This document shows, piece after piece, positions 27,173 to 40,787 of a stretch of 64,000 bases of DNA. Made by a program: the position numbers and the translations under genes. Under the pieces are notes generated by a model that was not told where the DNA came from, did no database searches, and worked only from the letters and a program-made list of their open reading frames with translations. Origin of the DNA: Shewanella polaris (GTDB lineage: Bacteria > Pseudomonadota > Gammaproteobacteria > Enterobacterales > Shewanellaceae); contig NZ_CP041036.1 of the NCBI RefSeq assembly GCF_006385555.1, positions 3,596,001 through 3,660,000 on the forward strand, in the 5' to 3' direction. The stretch's first letter is position 1. Each line of letters starts with the position of its first letter.

Positions 27173-28801
27173 TTAAGCAATTTTGAATGTAGCCACTTGT
27201 TGTTGCATCGATTGAGCAAGTGATTGTAAGTCATCGACTGAATGAGTCAGTTTTTCTGTCGCAGCGGATGAGGCTTGAGTAATATCATTTATGGTGATGA
27301 TACTTTTATTGATGCTCTCCGCCACATAAGATTGCTCTTCTGCCGCTGTAGCAATTTGAGTATTCAGTTCATTGATGCTGTCGACCGAGGTGACAATGTC
27401 ACTTAGCACTGAACCAGCACTATTTGTTTTATCATTGGCATTGTTTACTAAAATTAAACCTTCATCCATTGAAGAGACGGCAAGAACAACACTTTGTTGG
27501 AGTTCATCAATCATGGTTTCAATTTGCAGGGTTGATTCTTGAGTTCGCTTAGCTAACGTTCGCACTTCATCGGCAACAACAGCAAAACCTCTCCCTTGCT
27601 CACCTGCTCTGGCAGCCTCAATAGCAGCGTTTAACGCTAAAAGGTTGGTCTGCTCAGCAATGCCTTTAATAACATTCAATACCTGACCAATATTTTGGCT
27701 TTCTTTAGCTAGATGAGATATTACCTCAGCAGTTTTACCAATTTGGCTAGATAATTGCGACATACTGTCTATTGAATGCTGAACAATGACATTACCATTT
27801 TCAGCATGACCATTGGCTTGTCTGGCTTTTTCTGCGGCAAAATTAGTACTTTGAACCACTTCGGCCACTGTCGCTGTCATTTCGTTCATAGCGGTTGCGG
27901 TTTGCTCTGACTCATCTTGCTGCTGCAGCATTCTATGATTAGTTTCTTCGGTGAAACGTTGCAACTCTCCTGAGGAAATATTAATAGTATTAGCGGCATC
28001 TGTAATAGATTCAATAATGTTTCTGAGATGCGTGATCACTCCTGTAAGGCTCGTTGAGATCATCCCTAACTCATCATCGTTATAAGGAGTAAACACTTGG
28101 GTTAAATCTGAATTTTGTTTAATGAGCTTAAGCTTCATCAAAATGTCAGTCACTGGCATCATAACGCTGCGTAGTACCCATATTGTTAACACGACACTGA
28201 TAACGACGGCGCAAAACGTGAAGAAAATAAATAACTTGACCGATGATTGGTATATGTCTTGGGTTAATCGCCATTCATCGCCTGCGACATTAATTTGCAA
28301 TGACACTAATTCGGCAATTTTACCGCTAATGGGATCTATTACGCCGTATAAAGGCATAATGTCATCAGCCAATTGACCTGTAATATCTCCAGACATTTTC
28401 TGTAGTTTGTTGATGAGAAAATCAATTTTTTCATCCGCGGGGCCAAACATATCATTGGCTTCTATACTAAGTTGGCTTTCTTTGGGGGTTAACTGAGTGG
28501 CTAAATATTTTTTCCACAGTGTATCAATATTACTTTTTGCACTTATTAATGTCTCAGCAGCATCTTGTGCGGTTGAGCCGCCAGCATTGGCTTTGTTTAT
28601 TGCATCAATGACTAAGACAGCATAGTCATCACCAATGATTTTTAAATCTTCTAACGGTACAACCCGATCAGAATAAATCCTCATCACTCCATCTTCGATT
28701 TTTCCCATCATGTTGACAGCGATGCCACAAATCACAATGAGAATAACTAATGGAATTAACGAACTAATGAGCATTTTTTGTTTTATTTTAAAATTAAGCA
28801 T
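27173..28801 (-). CDS. Methyl-accepting chemotaxis protein
   Basis: A chemoreceptor of about 542 residues. The N-terminal transmembrane helix (MLISSLIPLVILIVICGIAV) and a second one (LFIFFTFCAVVISVVLTIWV) bracket a periplasmic sensor of about 150 residues. HAMP follows, then the methylation helices and the invariant signalling tip [20 protein letters not shown]. No C-terminal CheR-binding pentapeptide is visible. A longer frame begins at 28846, but GGCGGAA before the ATG at 28801 and the start MLNFKIKQK fit better. The ligand is unknown; the sensor looks like a four-helix bundle. Confidence 0.92.
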   Translation of the reverse strand: MLNFKIKQKMLISSLIPLVILIVICGIAVNMMGKIEDGVMRIYSDRVVPLEDLKIIGDDYAVLVIDAINKANAGGSTAQDAAETLISAKSNIDTLWKKYLATQLTPKESQLSIEANDMFGPADEKIDFLINKLQKMSGDITGQLADDIMPLYGVIDPISGKIAELVSLQINVAGDEWRLTQDIYQSSVKLFIFFTFCAVVISVVLTIWVLRSVMMPVTDILMKLKLIKQNSDLTQVFTPYNDDELGMISTSLTGVITHLRNIIESITDAANTINISSGELQRFTEETNHRMLQQQDESEQTATAMNEMTATVAEVVQSTNFAAEKARQANGHAENGNVIVQHSIDSMSQLSSQIGKTAEVISHLAKESQNIGQVLNVIKGIAEQTNLLALNAAIEAARAGEQGRGFAVVADEVRTLAKRTQESTLQIETMIDELQQSVVLAVSSMDEGLILVNNANDKTNSAGSVLSDIVTSVDSINELNTQIATAAEEQSYVAESINKSIITINDITQASSAATEKLTHSVDDLQSLAQSMQQQVATFKIA

Positions 28802-29129
28802 AATATTCCGCCAAGTAAAAATGATTAAACTACAAAGCTCTATCAATCCTTAGAGGAACTTTACAATATGACTTTATGGTGTGATTTACAGTATATTCAA
28901 GAGATTCCCACTAACACTATATTAACAAAAAAACTATACAATAATGAGTAACTGTATTCAATACTGTAAATACTATAAAAACCATTTATGCTTTATATGT
29001 CACATTAGAAAAACCAAAATCATTACTCACGGTTATTTAATAAGATTGGGATGATATTTGGTTTGATCGAATATTGACCACACTGCCAGTATATTTCGCC
29101 TAGTGAGCACATTGATAAACATCAAATTG

Positions 29130-29220
29130 CAGACGTAAAAAAGCCCGCTATATAATAGCGGGCTGTCTCACGACTCTTTCAAGTCAATTAGGCGCCTAAA
29201 AATAACCTATTTCACATGGG
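29130..29220 (-). pseudogene. Duplicated rrn tail: truncated 5S 3' end plus terminator copy
   Basis: This stretch repeats the end of the rrn operon at 29279-29369 with an offset of 149 bp. It contains the same terminator hairpin AGCCCGCTA/TAGCGGGCT (29142-29164) and the same GTCTCACGACTCTTTCAAG spacer, then only the last roughly 28 nt of 5S, already mutated (GGCGCCTAAAAATAACC against GGCGCCTGGAAATGACC). It reads as the relic of a second 5S gene lost by deletion. Confidence 0.8.
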
Positions 29221-29284
29221 CATATCGGCCACACAAACATGATGTTCAGATAAACCAAGCCATAATATCAACAAATAACAGACG

Positions 29285-29313
29285 TAAAAAAGCCCGCTAC
29301 ATAATAGCGGGCT
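29285..29313 (-). terminator. rrn operon terminator
   Basis: Perfect 9-bp stem AGCCCGCTA/TAGCGGGCT with a 5-nt loop, followed on the minus strand by a U-run. Located about 30 nt after the 5S 3' end. Confidence 0.9.
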
Positions 29314-29344
29314 GTCTCACGACTCTTTCAAGTCAATTAGGCGC

Positions 29345-29460
29345 CTGGAAATGACCTACTCTCACATGGGGAGACCCCACACTACCATCGGCGATACTGT
29401 GTTTCACTTCTGAGTTCGGAATGGGATCAGGTGGTGCCACAGCTCTATGGTTTCCAGACA
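29345..29460 (-). rRNA. rrf: 5S ribosomal RNA
   Basis: Minus-strand sequence runs TGTCTGGAAACCATAGAGC to GTAGGTCATTTCCAGGCG. The internal blocks CCGAACTCAGAAGTGAAA and CGCCGATGGTAGTGTGGGG are characteristic of bacterial 5S. The two ends pair as helix I. Length about 116 nt. Confidence 0.95.
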
Positions 29461-29671
29461 AATTTTGCTTATCTAACGCATTATTCTTGATGCATTAAAT
29501 AATAATTCGAAAAGCTGATTATGCTTTATTAAAGCGTACTTGAGTCTCTCACACTGCTTAAGCGCTCTATTCTAACACTAAGGTCATGCTCCCTTTAGTA
29601 CGACCTCCATGGAAGGAGGAAGTGCTAGAAAATGTCGGGAACATTTTCAGTAAAACCCATCTGGGTTGTAT

Positions 29672-32574
<2,903 letters not shown>

Positions 32575-33095
32575 ATACAACCCAAATGAGTCTTTCTTTT
32601 TTCGCTTGTTACTCATCACGCTGTCGTTATTGTGAATCTCATTCGTCAGTCATGTAGCGCTGCTACACTTCTTTCTCATTCGCTTCACGGCTTAGACACC
32701 GTTTCGATTAACTGCGCTTACCTTTTGAATAAACAAATGATAAGAAAAACAGGGTCGTATTATGACCAGCTGGTTTTTACTTGTCTCACCTCCAGGGTAG
32801 GAAGTGGACTCGCCTTAGTTTTTAGAATATTCAAGACACTTAAACAGTGTTTTGAGAACTCAAGATACTGATACTTTCGCATCAGTATTATTTTTCGCAC
32901 TAACGTAATCACACAAACGACAACGAATTATCATCTATGCGCCTTTAGTTAGTACTATCAGCTTTCCAAATTGTTAAAGAACAATGCTAACCGGCTTGCG
33001 GCGCATTTCACTCTACTTCCGAAGAAGTTAACAAGTAATCTGTGTGAACACTCACATGCATTGCTGCACTTTAGGTATTGAGTTAGTCGTATAGG
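32575..33095 (-). other. 16S-23S internal transcribed spacer without tRNA
   Basis: 521 nt. I looked for the ends and T-loops of tRNA-Ile, tRNA-Ala and tRNA-Glu and found none. It holds the boxA site and, at 33032-33055, a 24-nt arm complementary to the 16S leader (RNase III stem). Confidence 0.7.
32968..32982 (-). promoter_or_regulatory. boxA antitermination site in the 16S-23S spacer
   Basis: Minus strand reads TGTTCTTTAACAATTT-like sequence, the rrn boxA bound by NusB/NusE. It is located about 390 nt before the 23S 5' end. Confidence 0.75.
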
Positions 33096-34638
<1,543 letters not shown>

Positions 34639-34827
34639 AAGTTTTTTGAAATACTCGGTTAGGAATATCTCGGCTCAATGAATTCTGATTTACACCCTAT
34701 AAACTCGGAAGAATCTATAAAATGCTTGTTACATATTGCTATGAACATTCATCGTTGCATTGAGTTGAAATTTTTTGATTGCCAACATTCCGAAGAACAG
34801 AAGACAATTTCGAATAACTCAATACCT

Positions 34828-34869
34828 GTGAATGTCCACACAGATTTCTTGTTTAAATTGTTAAAGAAC
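34828..34869 (-). promoter_or_regulatory. rrn leader: boxA and 16S processing-stem arm
   Basis: 34855-34869 is the leader boxA (GTTCTTTAACAATTT on the minus strand). 34828-34851 is complementary to 33032-33055 on the far side of 16S: 21 of 24 identical when one arm is reverse-complemented, and two of the three differences become G-U pairs. This is the expected RNase III stem that frees pre-16S. Confidence 0.75.
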
Positions 34870-35069
34870 GTTGCTCACTATGAAGAAGTTTAAGTCTTTC
34901 ATGTTAGCAGCCTAAGACGCTAGGTCGTTGGCTTGGGGTGCGTATTCTACGCTTCCCCGTGTTGGCGTCAAGTGTTTTTTCAAACTTTCTTTTCGCTGTT
35001 GAACTCAGTTTTTTGAAGCACTTAATTCAACCTAACCCGGTGACCGCTTGCGCTGTCTGCCGTGTCAGT

Positions 35070-35136
35070 GGATGCGCATTATAGGCAACTCAAGATTTAG
35101 TGCAACCCATTTATAATGATATTTATCAATTAGTTT
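35070..35136 (-). promoter_or_regulatory. rrn P1 promoter
   Basis: On the minus strand, -35 TTGCAC (35105-35100), 16-bp spacer, -10 TATAAT (35083-35078), then the GC-rich discriminator GCGC and CACTGACACGG, almost as in E. coli rrn P1. An A/T-rich block upstream (35106-35136) is the likely UP element. The GC-rich discriminator fits stringent control by ppGpp/DksA. Confidence 0.85.
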
Positions 35137-35679
35137 TTATACCCGATTTAACACCAGCTTAGCCACATGTTACACACAAACTTATCCACAATACTGCTTA
35201 TTAAGTATTATTAACTACAGGAATTTTAAAATGCAGATCAATTGAAACAGCTCAATTCCCTTGTATTTATCGGTCATATTATTCTTATAGCGCTAATATC
35301 GCACTATTCATATTGTGCCGATGTTATCTATAGGCAAGTTTACTTCTTATATAGGTGTATATAGGTGTGCAGTTTCATTAAGCCACAATGCTGTCTATCT
35401 GATTCCTATCGAAAACGTTGGATTTTCACTTTGAACTATAAGATGGGCCGAAGACGGTTAAAGATGAACTCGAAGTAGGGATGAATAACAGATGCGAGCT
35501 TTTCACTTGTGTTATTTAAGTAAACAACAAAAATGTTGCCGGAGCTCTGAGGTTTGCAAATACTGATTAATAATCAAGAATGCACTTTACCCATTGCCTA
35601 TGAGTGAGTGAAGTGCCACGACTTTATTTTAATCTAAGTGTGGCAATAAAAAATAAGCGGAGGCAAACTTTGACTTCAA
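35137..35679. other. Intergenic region upstream of rrn
   Basis: No coding frame, tRNA or convincing regulatory RNA is seen. A short direct repeat (TATATAGGTG twice) lies near 35350. It may hold FIS sites for the rrn promoter at its right-hand edge, but none was identified. Confidence 0.4.
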
Positions 35680-36315
35680 TTATACGCTAACACCGTCTTT
35701 TTCGGTTTTACTCTCAACATAAGCTTGATAACGGCCGGGTTTATGATTAATCGCAATCAACACATTTAACATTGCAGCCCCCATCACAGACAATAACACC
35801 ACCTCAAAAGAAAACATCAACATCGAAGAGCTTAAAATAATCGTATCAACTAACAAGCCAAAATTACCAGCTCGAATTGAATACTTATTTTGTAAGTAAA
35901 GCGCCAAAATGCCTAAGCCCCCTAAACTCGACTTATGTCTGAACATAATCAACATCCCGACGCCAATCAACATACCACCGACAGTGGCAGCAAATACTGG
36001 ATTTACATTGTCGATATGAATAAACATCGGCATGTAATCCGTCATTACCGAAATGATTGACACTGAAATGAAGGTATTAATAGTGAAACGCTTAGATAGC
36101 TTGGTCCAAGCAATATAATAAAAAGGCACATTGACTAAGAAGAATAACATTCCAAAACTTAACGATGTTAGATGCATGCCAATAATCGCCAGGCCAGCGG
36201 TACCACCAGTAATAAGTTGATTACTGTTATAGAGCGTCACCCCCAAAGACACCATTACACCTGCACAAAACAAAGCCATAATGTCTTCGTAAAACCGGTG
36301 TGTTGGAAATGGCAT
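35680..36315 (-). CDS. YitT-family (DUF161) membrane protein
   Basis: A 211-residue inner-membrane protein with five or six hydrophobic helices. The start (GVMVSLGVTLYNSNQLITGGTAGLAI, with the GG-TAG motif) is the repeated glycine-rich signature of the YitT membrane domain, echoed in MFRHKSSLGGLGILALYLQ. The C-terminal DUF2179 cytoplasmic domain of longer YitT proteins is absent, so this is the short membrane-only form. Function of the family is unknown; transport has been proposed. Single gene. Confidence 0.78.
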   Translation of the reverse strand: MPFPTHRFYEDIMALFCAGVMVSLGVTLYNSNQLITGGTAGLAIIGMHLTSLSFGMLFFLVNVPFYYIAWTKLSKRFTINTFISVSIISVMTDYMPMFIHIDNVNPVFAATVGGMLIGVGMLIMFRHKSSLGGLGILALYLQNKYSIRAGNFGLLVDTIILSSSMLMFSFEVVLLSVMGAAMLNVLIAINHKPGRYQAYVESKTEKDGVSV

Positions 36316-37380
36316 ATGATTTTCTATCCTTTAAACAGGTTGTGATTAAATAATGCAGGTAATGCAATGGCTATATAGTAGTGCTTTGAACGCTCTGCAT
36401 ATCAAAGGCGCGCAGTGTACCTAATCAATTTGGATTAAACAGTTAGCTAAATAAGACAAATATTGCGATCCCCGCCATGAATGTACACTTAAGTTTACGG
36501 TTTTGATGGTTTAGTAATTAAAACGTTATTTAATTGTTATCTGATGGCGAGTTTGAAGTAGTAAGAGGTGCGCTTGATCATACTTGTGGGGGAATATTGG
36601 CACAGTATTAACGGATGTAAAAATTAACTTCAATAGAGATTCAACAACAGGCATAAGTAATAAATTACTGCGGGTTAAACAGGTAAAAGATACTTCTATT
36701 ATATAAGACAATTGAATGACCCAGCTATCACAACTTATTGCCAAGAATAGAACCATATAATTAAGTCACTGCATACATTCAATAAGTAAAACCTCTGCAT
36801 AACAGGGGCGATATCACCTCACTTGATAATAATGAGACTCTCATCACAGCTAAACAGTTAACCTTAGTTATGATTAAACCCTCAATATAAACACATAAAC
36901 AAAGATTCATTTTCAAACACAATTATTATTTATACTGACTAAAATTAAATAATCAATCTTCATAACAAGCCAAGATGCTCGCCCACACTAATACCCCCCT
37001 TGCTGTCTATGTGATTCATTAAATGGTGAAAAAAAAACCATTTACTCAATGAAACATCAAATAACTCTGTTTGAGCCAAAAAAGGTAATGTTGACGATGT
37101 TAAACATTAATAACAGCATTTTCATAACATACTCTAAATCTACACCGTTTTTTTGCCGATTAAATCATGAAAATGGTGCTAGTCTATTCAAGCGTCTTTA
37201 TTTGATAAGTCCTATAACCATAGAGAATATGCATTCTAATATCCCTATGTTAGCGTTGAATATTGCTAATTTAGATTCATCGCAATCAAATTCTACACTT
37301 ACAACCAAATGAATGAGTCAAGATCGGACGACAGTTAGCAGATCGTCTGATTTTCCCCTTAAGACAAACTGAGGTGAGAT
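36316..37380. other. Long A/T-rich intergenic region before the molybdenum hydroxylase operon
   Basis: About 1.06 kb with no frame I can support. A weak 87-codon frame at 37049-37312 lacks a ribosome site and any recognisable domain. A possible degenerate Fur-like stretch (TGATAATAATGAGACTCTC) is near 36820. It probably contains the promoter of the operon at 37381; a ribosome site GAGGTGAG lies just before that start. Confidence 0.4.
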
Positions 37381-40254
37381 ATGGATATGTCTAACGCGTC
37401 GCGCCGGACCTTTATAAAACAATGTGTTATTGGTGGAGTCACAGTATATTCAGCGCCTTTACTGTGGGAAATGAGTCGGGCCAATGCGTCCATAATCTCT
37501 CCTGAACTGGCCGCTCAATGGCAAACTCAAGTTAACGGTCAATCTAAACCCAAATTTCGTAATGATGGCATCGCTAAAGTCACTGGCCAAAAAGTTTACG
37601 GCCGAGATTACCGCGCGATGGACATGGCTGGCTGGCCAACACAACAAGGCTATGCTTTTATTTTACGCGCCACTAATGCGGATCACACATATCTAGGTTT
37701 CGCACTTGATCACCTCCCCACTGCGGCTAAACCGTATAGAGTGATAACCGCTGCAGATCTTGCCCGCGACAAAATTAAACTTCCAGGGTTTTACGGCGAC
37801 AATATGTTACTGCCAGAGGGGCAAACTGCTGACTATCTTGGTCACGCGGTGGCAATATTATTATTCGACAGTTTTCCAGCGTTTAAGCAAGCTAAATCCT
37901 TGTTACAGTTTGATAACGCCTTATTGCAATACGGTGAAAAAACACCCTTTGTATCAGATAATAAAGATCCTTATGCCAGTTGGCGTCTTATTCGGGTTGA
38001 AGGCGAAAATGGCGCAACTGAAGACGCTTATAGTCCACTACACGACGGCTTGTTTTTCCCTAATGTTAGGAACCACAAGCCAGAATGGCTCGGGGATGCT
38101 AATGCACAAGGTTCGGTTTCTGAACGTGGGCTTTATTATGCTGGCGAGATAGAGAAGCAGATTGAGAGCGCTAAAGAAAGCGAACAATGGCAAGTATTAG
38201 AGCGCGAATATCATACCCAATTCATCGATCCGATGATGATGGAACCAGAGGCCTTTAATGGTTGGTATGATGCCAGTAGCCAAACCTTTCATACAGTTAT
38301 TACTTCTCAATCGCCGCAAGACTTCCAAGAGATGGCTGCACATATGTTGTCATCTGGGCCATTGGCTGACAAAGTAAAACATTTAGTGGTGCATTCACCT
38401 TATATTGGTGGTGGTTTTGGCGCCAAAGATCACTCAATATTTCCTTATTATGGCGTGCTTGCAACCATTTATGCCAACGGTCCGATACGTTTAGCCAATG
38501 ACCGCTTTGAACAATTTCAAGTCGGCCTTAAACGTCATCCATTCACAATGAAGAATCGTTTAGCCGTTGATAAAACAACCCTAAAAATTCAAGCGTTAAC
38601 CTCAAAAATGACCGTTGATGGCGGTGGTCGAGTTAACTTCAGTCCGTCGGTTACCTCCGTTGGCGCGACAGCAATGCAAAGTATTTACTACACTCCGCGT
38701 AATGATATTGTCGCCACCTGTTATGCCTCACGTAACCCAGATGCAGGTTCTATGCGCGGTTATGGCACATTACAATCTATGACGGCTATGGAATGCATGA
38801 TCCACGAGATGGCCGCAGAGTTAAAGGTAGATCCCTTTAAGCTACGCGCAGCTAATGTGATGGAGTCAGGACAACGTAATACTCAAGGTGCTATTCCAAA
38901 TGGTACTTTGAGATATCGTGAAATGCTCGATATGGCCCAACAAGATCCAGTATGGCAAAATCGAGTCGCGACAAAGGCTAATTATGAAGCCAAGCATCCA
39001 GGCATGCGCTACGGTGTCGGCTTTGGCATCGCCACTAAGGATTATGGTACAGGGGCCGCGGCGCCAAGTGCAGCGGTTAGATTATCCAAAGACGGTAAAA
39101 TAACCGTAGAAATTGGTTTTGTCGAAATGGGCACCGGAACCCAAACTTCTCAAGCCGTAGTTGTCAGTGAGTCGTTAGGTAATTATGCCCATGAGGTAAA
39201 ACTTGCTGAGATGGACATTTGGGATGCGATGCAATTAGTGCAAACCGATAATCCTTATATTATTTCACAGCAGCGCCAAGATGAAATGACGGCAAATCCA
39301 CGTTGGACTCCTGTAATAGCTATGGCATCGTCAGCATCTATGTCTGCGTATTATCAAAGCCATGTAACCCGCATTGCCGCTGATATAATCTATCGTCATG
39401 GACTCTGGCCTGCTGCAGTGTCTATTTGGAACGAATTGTATTTTAACTCTCCATTGGGCTCAACTAACCTCAATGACTCTAGCGACGGCCGCTGGGTCGA
39501 TGGAAAACTTACCGCCATGGGCTTTCCACCACTGTCGATCGACGTTATAGCTAAACGCGCCCACGATATGGGTTTAGTGGTTGGCGCTATGGGTCATGCC
39601 TTTAACCGTTGGGCCTGGGCCGAAGCTGATTACGAAATTTTTGGCACCAAAGAACGTATTGCATTAGATGCGTTGGCACTGCAATACGGTGAAGGCAATC
39701 GCTATCATGGCAATGCTGCCCGTAAAGCCAGCATGAGCTCTAATGGTTATCACTTAATTGATCGTCAAACCATGAAGTACCCTAGCACTGAACTCAACAA
39801 TGCCATGGTAACTTACTATGCTCCGTGTGCAACATTGGTCGAAGTGGCTGTAAATGAAGGCAATGGAGAAGTCTCTCTGTTGAGCTCTCATACTTGGTTA
39901 GAAGCCGGCAAAGTGATTGTTAGCGAGTTAGTTGAAGGCCAAATTCAAGGCGGCCTTGTCATGGGGATTGGCCATGCTCTGCATGAAGAATTACCCCCAT
40001 TTGAAGCAGGACCAGGAAATGGCACTTGGAATCTCAATCGCTATCAGGTGCCATTAGCAAGACATGTTGGTGTTTGGAGTCAACGACACACCATCTTAGC
40101 GCAACTATCCGAAACAGATCCGAGCCGAGGCATAGCCGAGGTGGTAATGATACCAGTAGTGGCCGCATTGATTGAGGCCGTTTATCAAGCTACCGAAGTG
40201 CGTTTTTACGAGCTACCTATGACAGCGAAAAAAATTAAGGAGGCCATGGCATGA
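37381..40254 (+). CDS. Molybdopterin-binding large subunit of a periplasmic aldehyde/heterocycle oxidoreductase
   Basis: A 957-residue xanthine-oxidase-family large subunit of the isoquinoline/nicotinate dehydrogenase type. It starts with a Tat signal (SRRTFIKQCVIGGVTVYS; Arg8-Arg9), so the folded Mo-cofactor enzyme is exported. Cofactor-binding blocks: GGGFGAKDH, SMRGYGTLQ, VEMGTGTQTSQAV and EGQIQGGLVMGIGHALHEE. The Glu of GIAE near the C-terminus corresponds to the catalytic Glu of GxGE. The next gene overlaps by 4 bases. The substrate (aldehyde or N-heterocycle) is not determined. No Mo-cofactor insertion factor (XdhC-like) is in the window. Confidence 0.87.
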   Translation: MDMSNASRRTFIKQCVIGGVTVYSAPLLWEMSRANASIISPELAAQWQTQVNGQSKPKFRNDGIAKVTGQKVYGRDYRAMDMAGWPTQQGYAFILRATNADHTYLGFALDHLPTAAKPYRVITAADLARDKIKLPGFYGDNMLLPEGQTADYLGHAVAILLFDSFPAFKQAKSLLQFDNALLQYGEKTPFVSDNKDPYASWRLIRVEGENGATEDAYSPLHDGLFFPNVRNHKPEWLGDANAQGSVSERGLYYAGEIEKQIESAKESEQWQVLEREYHTQFIDPMMMEPEAFNGWYDASSQTFHTVITSQSPQDFQEMAAHMLSSGPLADKVKHLVVHSPYIGGGFGAKDHSIFPYYGVLATIYANGPIRLANDRFEQFQVGLKRHPFTMKNRLAVDKTTLKIQALTSKMTVDGGGRVNFSPSVTSVGATAMQSIYYTPRNDIVATCYASRNPDAGSMRGYGTLQSMTAMECMIHEMAAELKVDPFKLRAANVMESGQRNTQGAIPNGTLRYREMLDMAQQDPVWQNRVATKANYEAKHPGMRYGVGFGIATKDYGTGAAAPSAAVRLSKDGKITVEIGFVEMGTGTQTSQAVVVSESLGNYAHEVKLAEMDIWDAMQLVQTDNPYIISQQRQDEMTANPRWTPVIAMASSASMSAYYQSHVTRIAADIIYRHGLWPAAVSIWNELYFNSPLGSTNLNDSSDGRWVDGKLTAMGFPPLSIDVIAKRAHDMGLVVGAMGHAFNRWAWAEADYEIFGTKERIALDALALQYGEGNRYHGNAARKASMSSNGYHLIDRQTMKYPSTELNNAMVTYYAPCATLVEVAVNEGNGEVSLLSSHTWLEAGKVIVSELVEGQIQGGLVMGIGHALHEELPPFEAGPGNGTWNLNRYQVPLARHVGVWSQRHTILAQLSETDPSRGIAEVVMIPVVAALIEAVYQATEVRFYELPMTAKKIKEAMA

Positions 40255-40787
40255 GCCAGTCAATTGAACTAACTATTAATAACCAAGCCGTTGGCCCAAT
40301 TGAAGTCGGCGATGGCGTCATGATGATTGAATTCCTACATGAGTATTTAAATCTCACTGGCACTAAGTTTGGCTGCGGCGTAGGGGTATGTCATGCCTGT
40401 ACTGTAATAGTAGATGACAACTTAGGTGTAAGTAAGGTTGTACGGACTTGCATCAATGGTGTTGAGCGTTTCAACGGTAAACATATCCGCACAATAGAAG
40501 GTCATGCTAAACAGAATGCACAAGGCGAAATCACCGCACTTAGCCCCGTGCAACAAGCCTTTTTGGAAAATTTCTCGTTTCAATGCGGTTGGTGTACTTC
40601 TGGCTTTATCAACGAATCAACAGCACTGATGGAGCAACTAAAGCGCAAACCAATTGCCAAAGACCAAGTTGAAAAAGTCATAGAAGAGGCTTTAAGTGAA
40701 CATGTCTGTCGCTGTACTGGCTATGTAAAATACTATGCGGCGATGAAAGATTTAATCCTCAAAACAGAGGGGTTAACCCTCTCATGA
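40251..40787 (+). CDS. Two-[2Fe-2S] small subunit of the molybdenum hydroxylase
   Basis: A 178-residue iron-sulfur subunit. The plant-type ferredoxin cluster ligands are in GTKFGCGVGVCHACTVIVDD, with the fourth Cys in VRTCINGV. The second, four-helix-type cluster uses CGWC (FSFQCGWCTSGFI) and CRC (HVCRCTGYVKYY). It lacks a signal peptide and would be carried out by the Tat signal of the large subunit. Its start overlaps the large-subunit stop (ATGA), and its stop overlaps the cytochrome gene by 4 bases: three translationally coupled genes. No FAD subunit is present, as in the IorAB/NicAB type. Confidence 0.92.
   Translation: MSQSIELTINNQAVGPIEVGDGVMMIEFLHEYLNLTGTKFGCGVGVCHACTVIVDDNLGVSKVVRTCINGVERFNGKHIRTIEGHAKQNAQGEITALSPVQQAFLENFSFQCGWCTSGFINESTALMEQLKRKPIAKDQVEKVIEEALSEHVCRCTGYVKYYAAMKDLILKTEGLTLS

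Noticed and set aside
32575..33095. Possible tRNA-Ile or tRNA-Ala in the 16S-23S spacer
   Set aside because: No tRNA acceptor ends, D-arm or TTC loop could be read on the minus strand.
34678..34893. Frame of 71 codons in the rrn leader
   Set aside because: It covers the boxA and the RNase III stem arm, which explain the sequence; the translation shows no domain.
36815..36845. Fur box before the molybdenum hydroxylase operon
   Set aside because: Only a partial GATAAT-like match, 540 bp before the start; too weak to annotate as an operator.
37049..37312. Frame of 87 codons upstream of the molybdenum hydroxylase operon
   Set aside because: No ribosome-binding site, no recognisable domain and A/T-rich composition; not supported as a gene.
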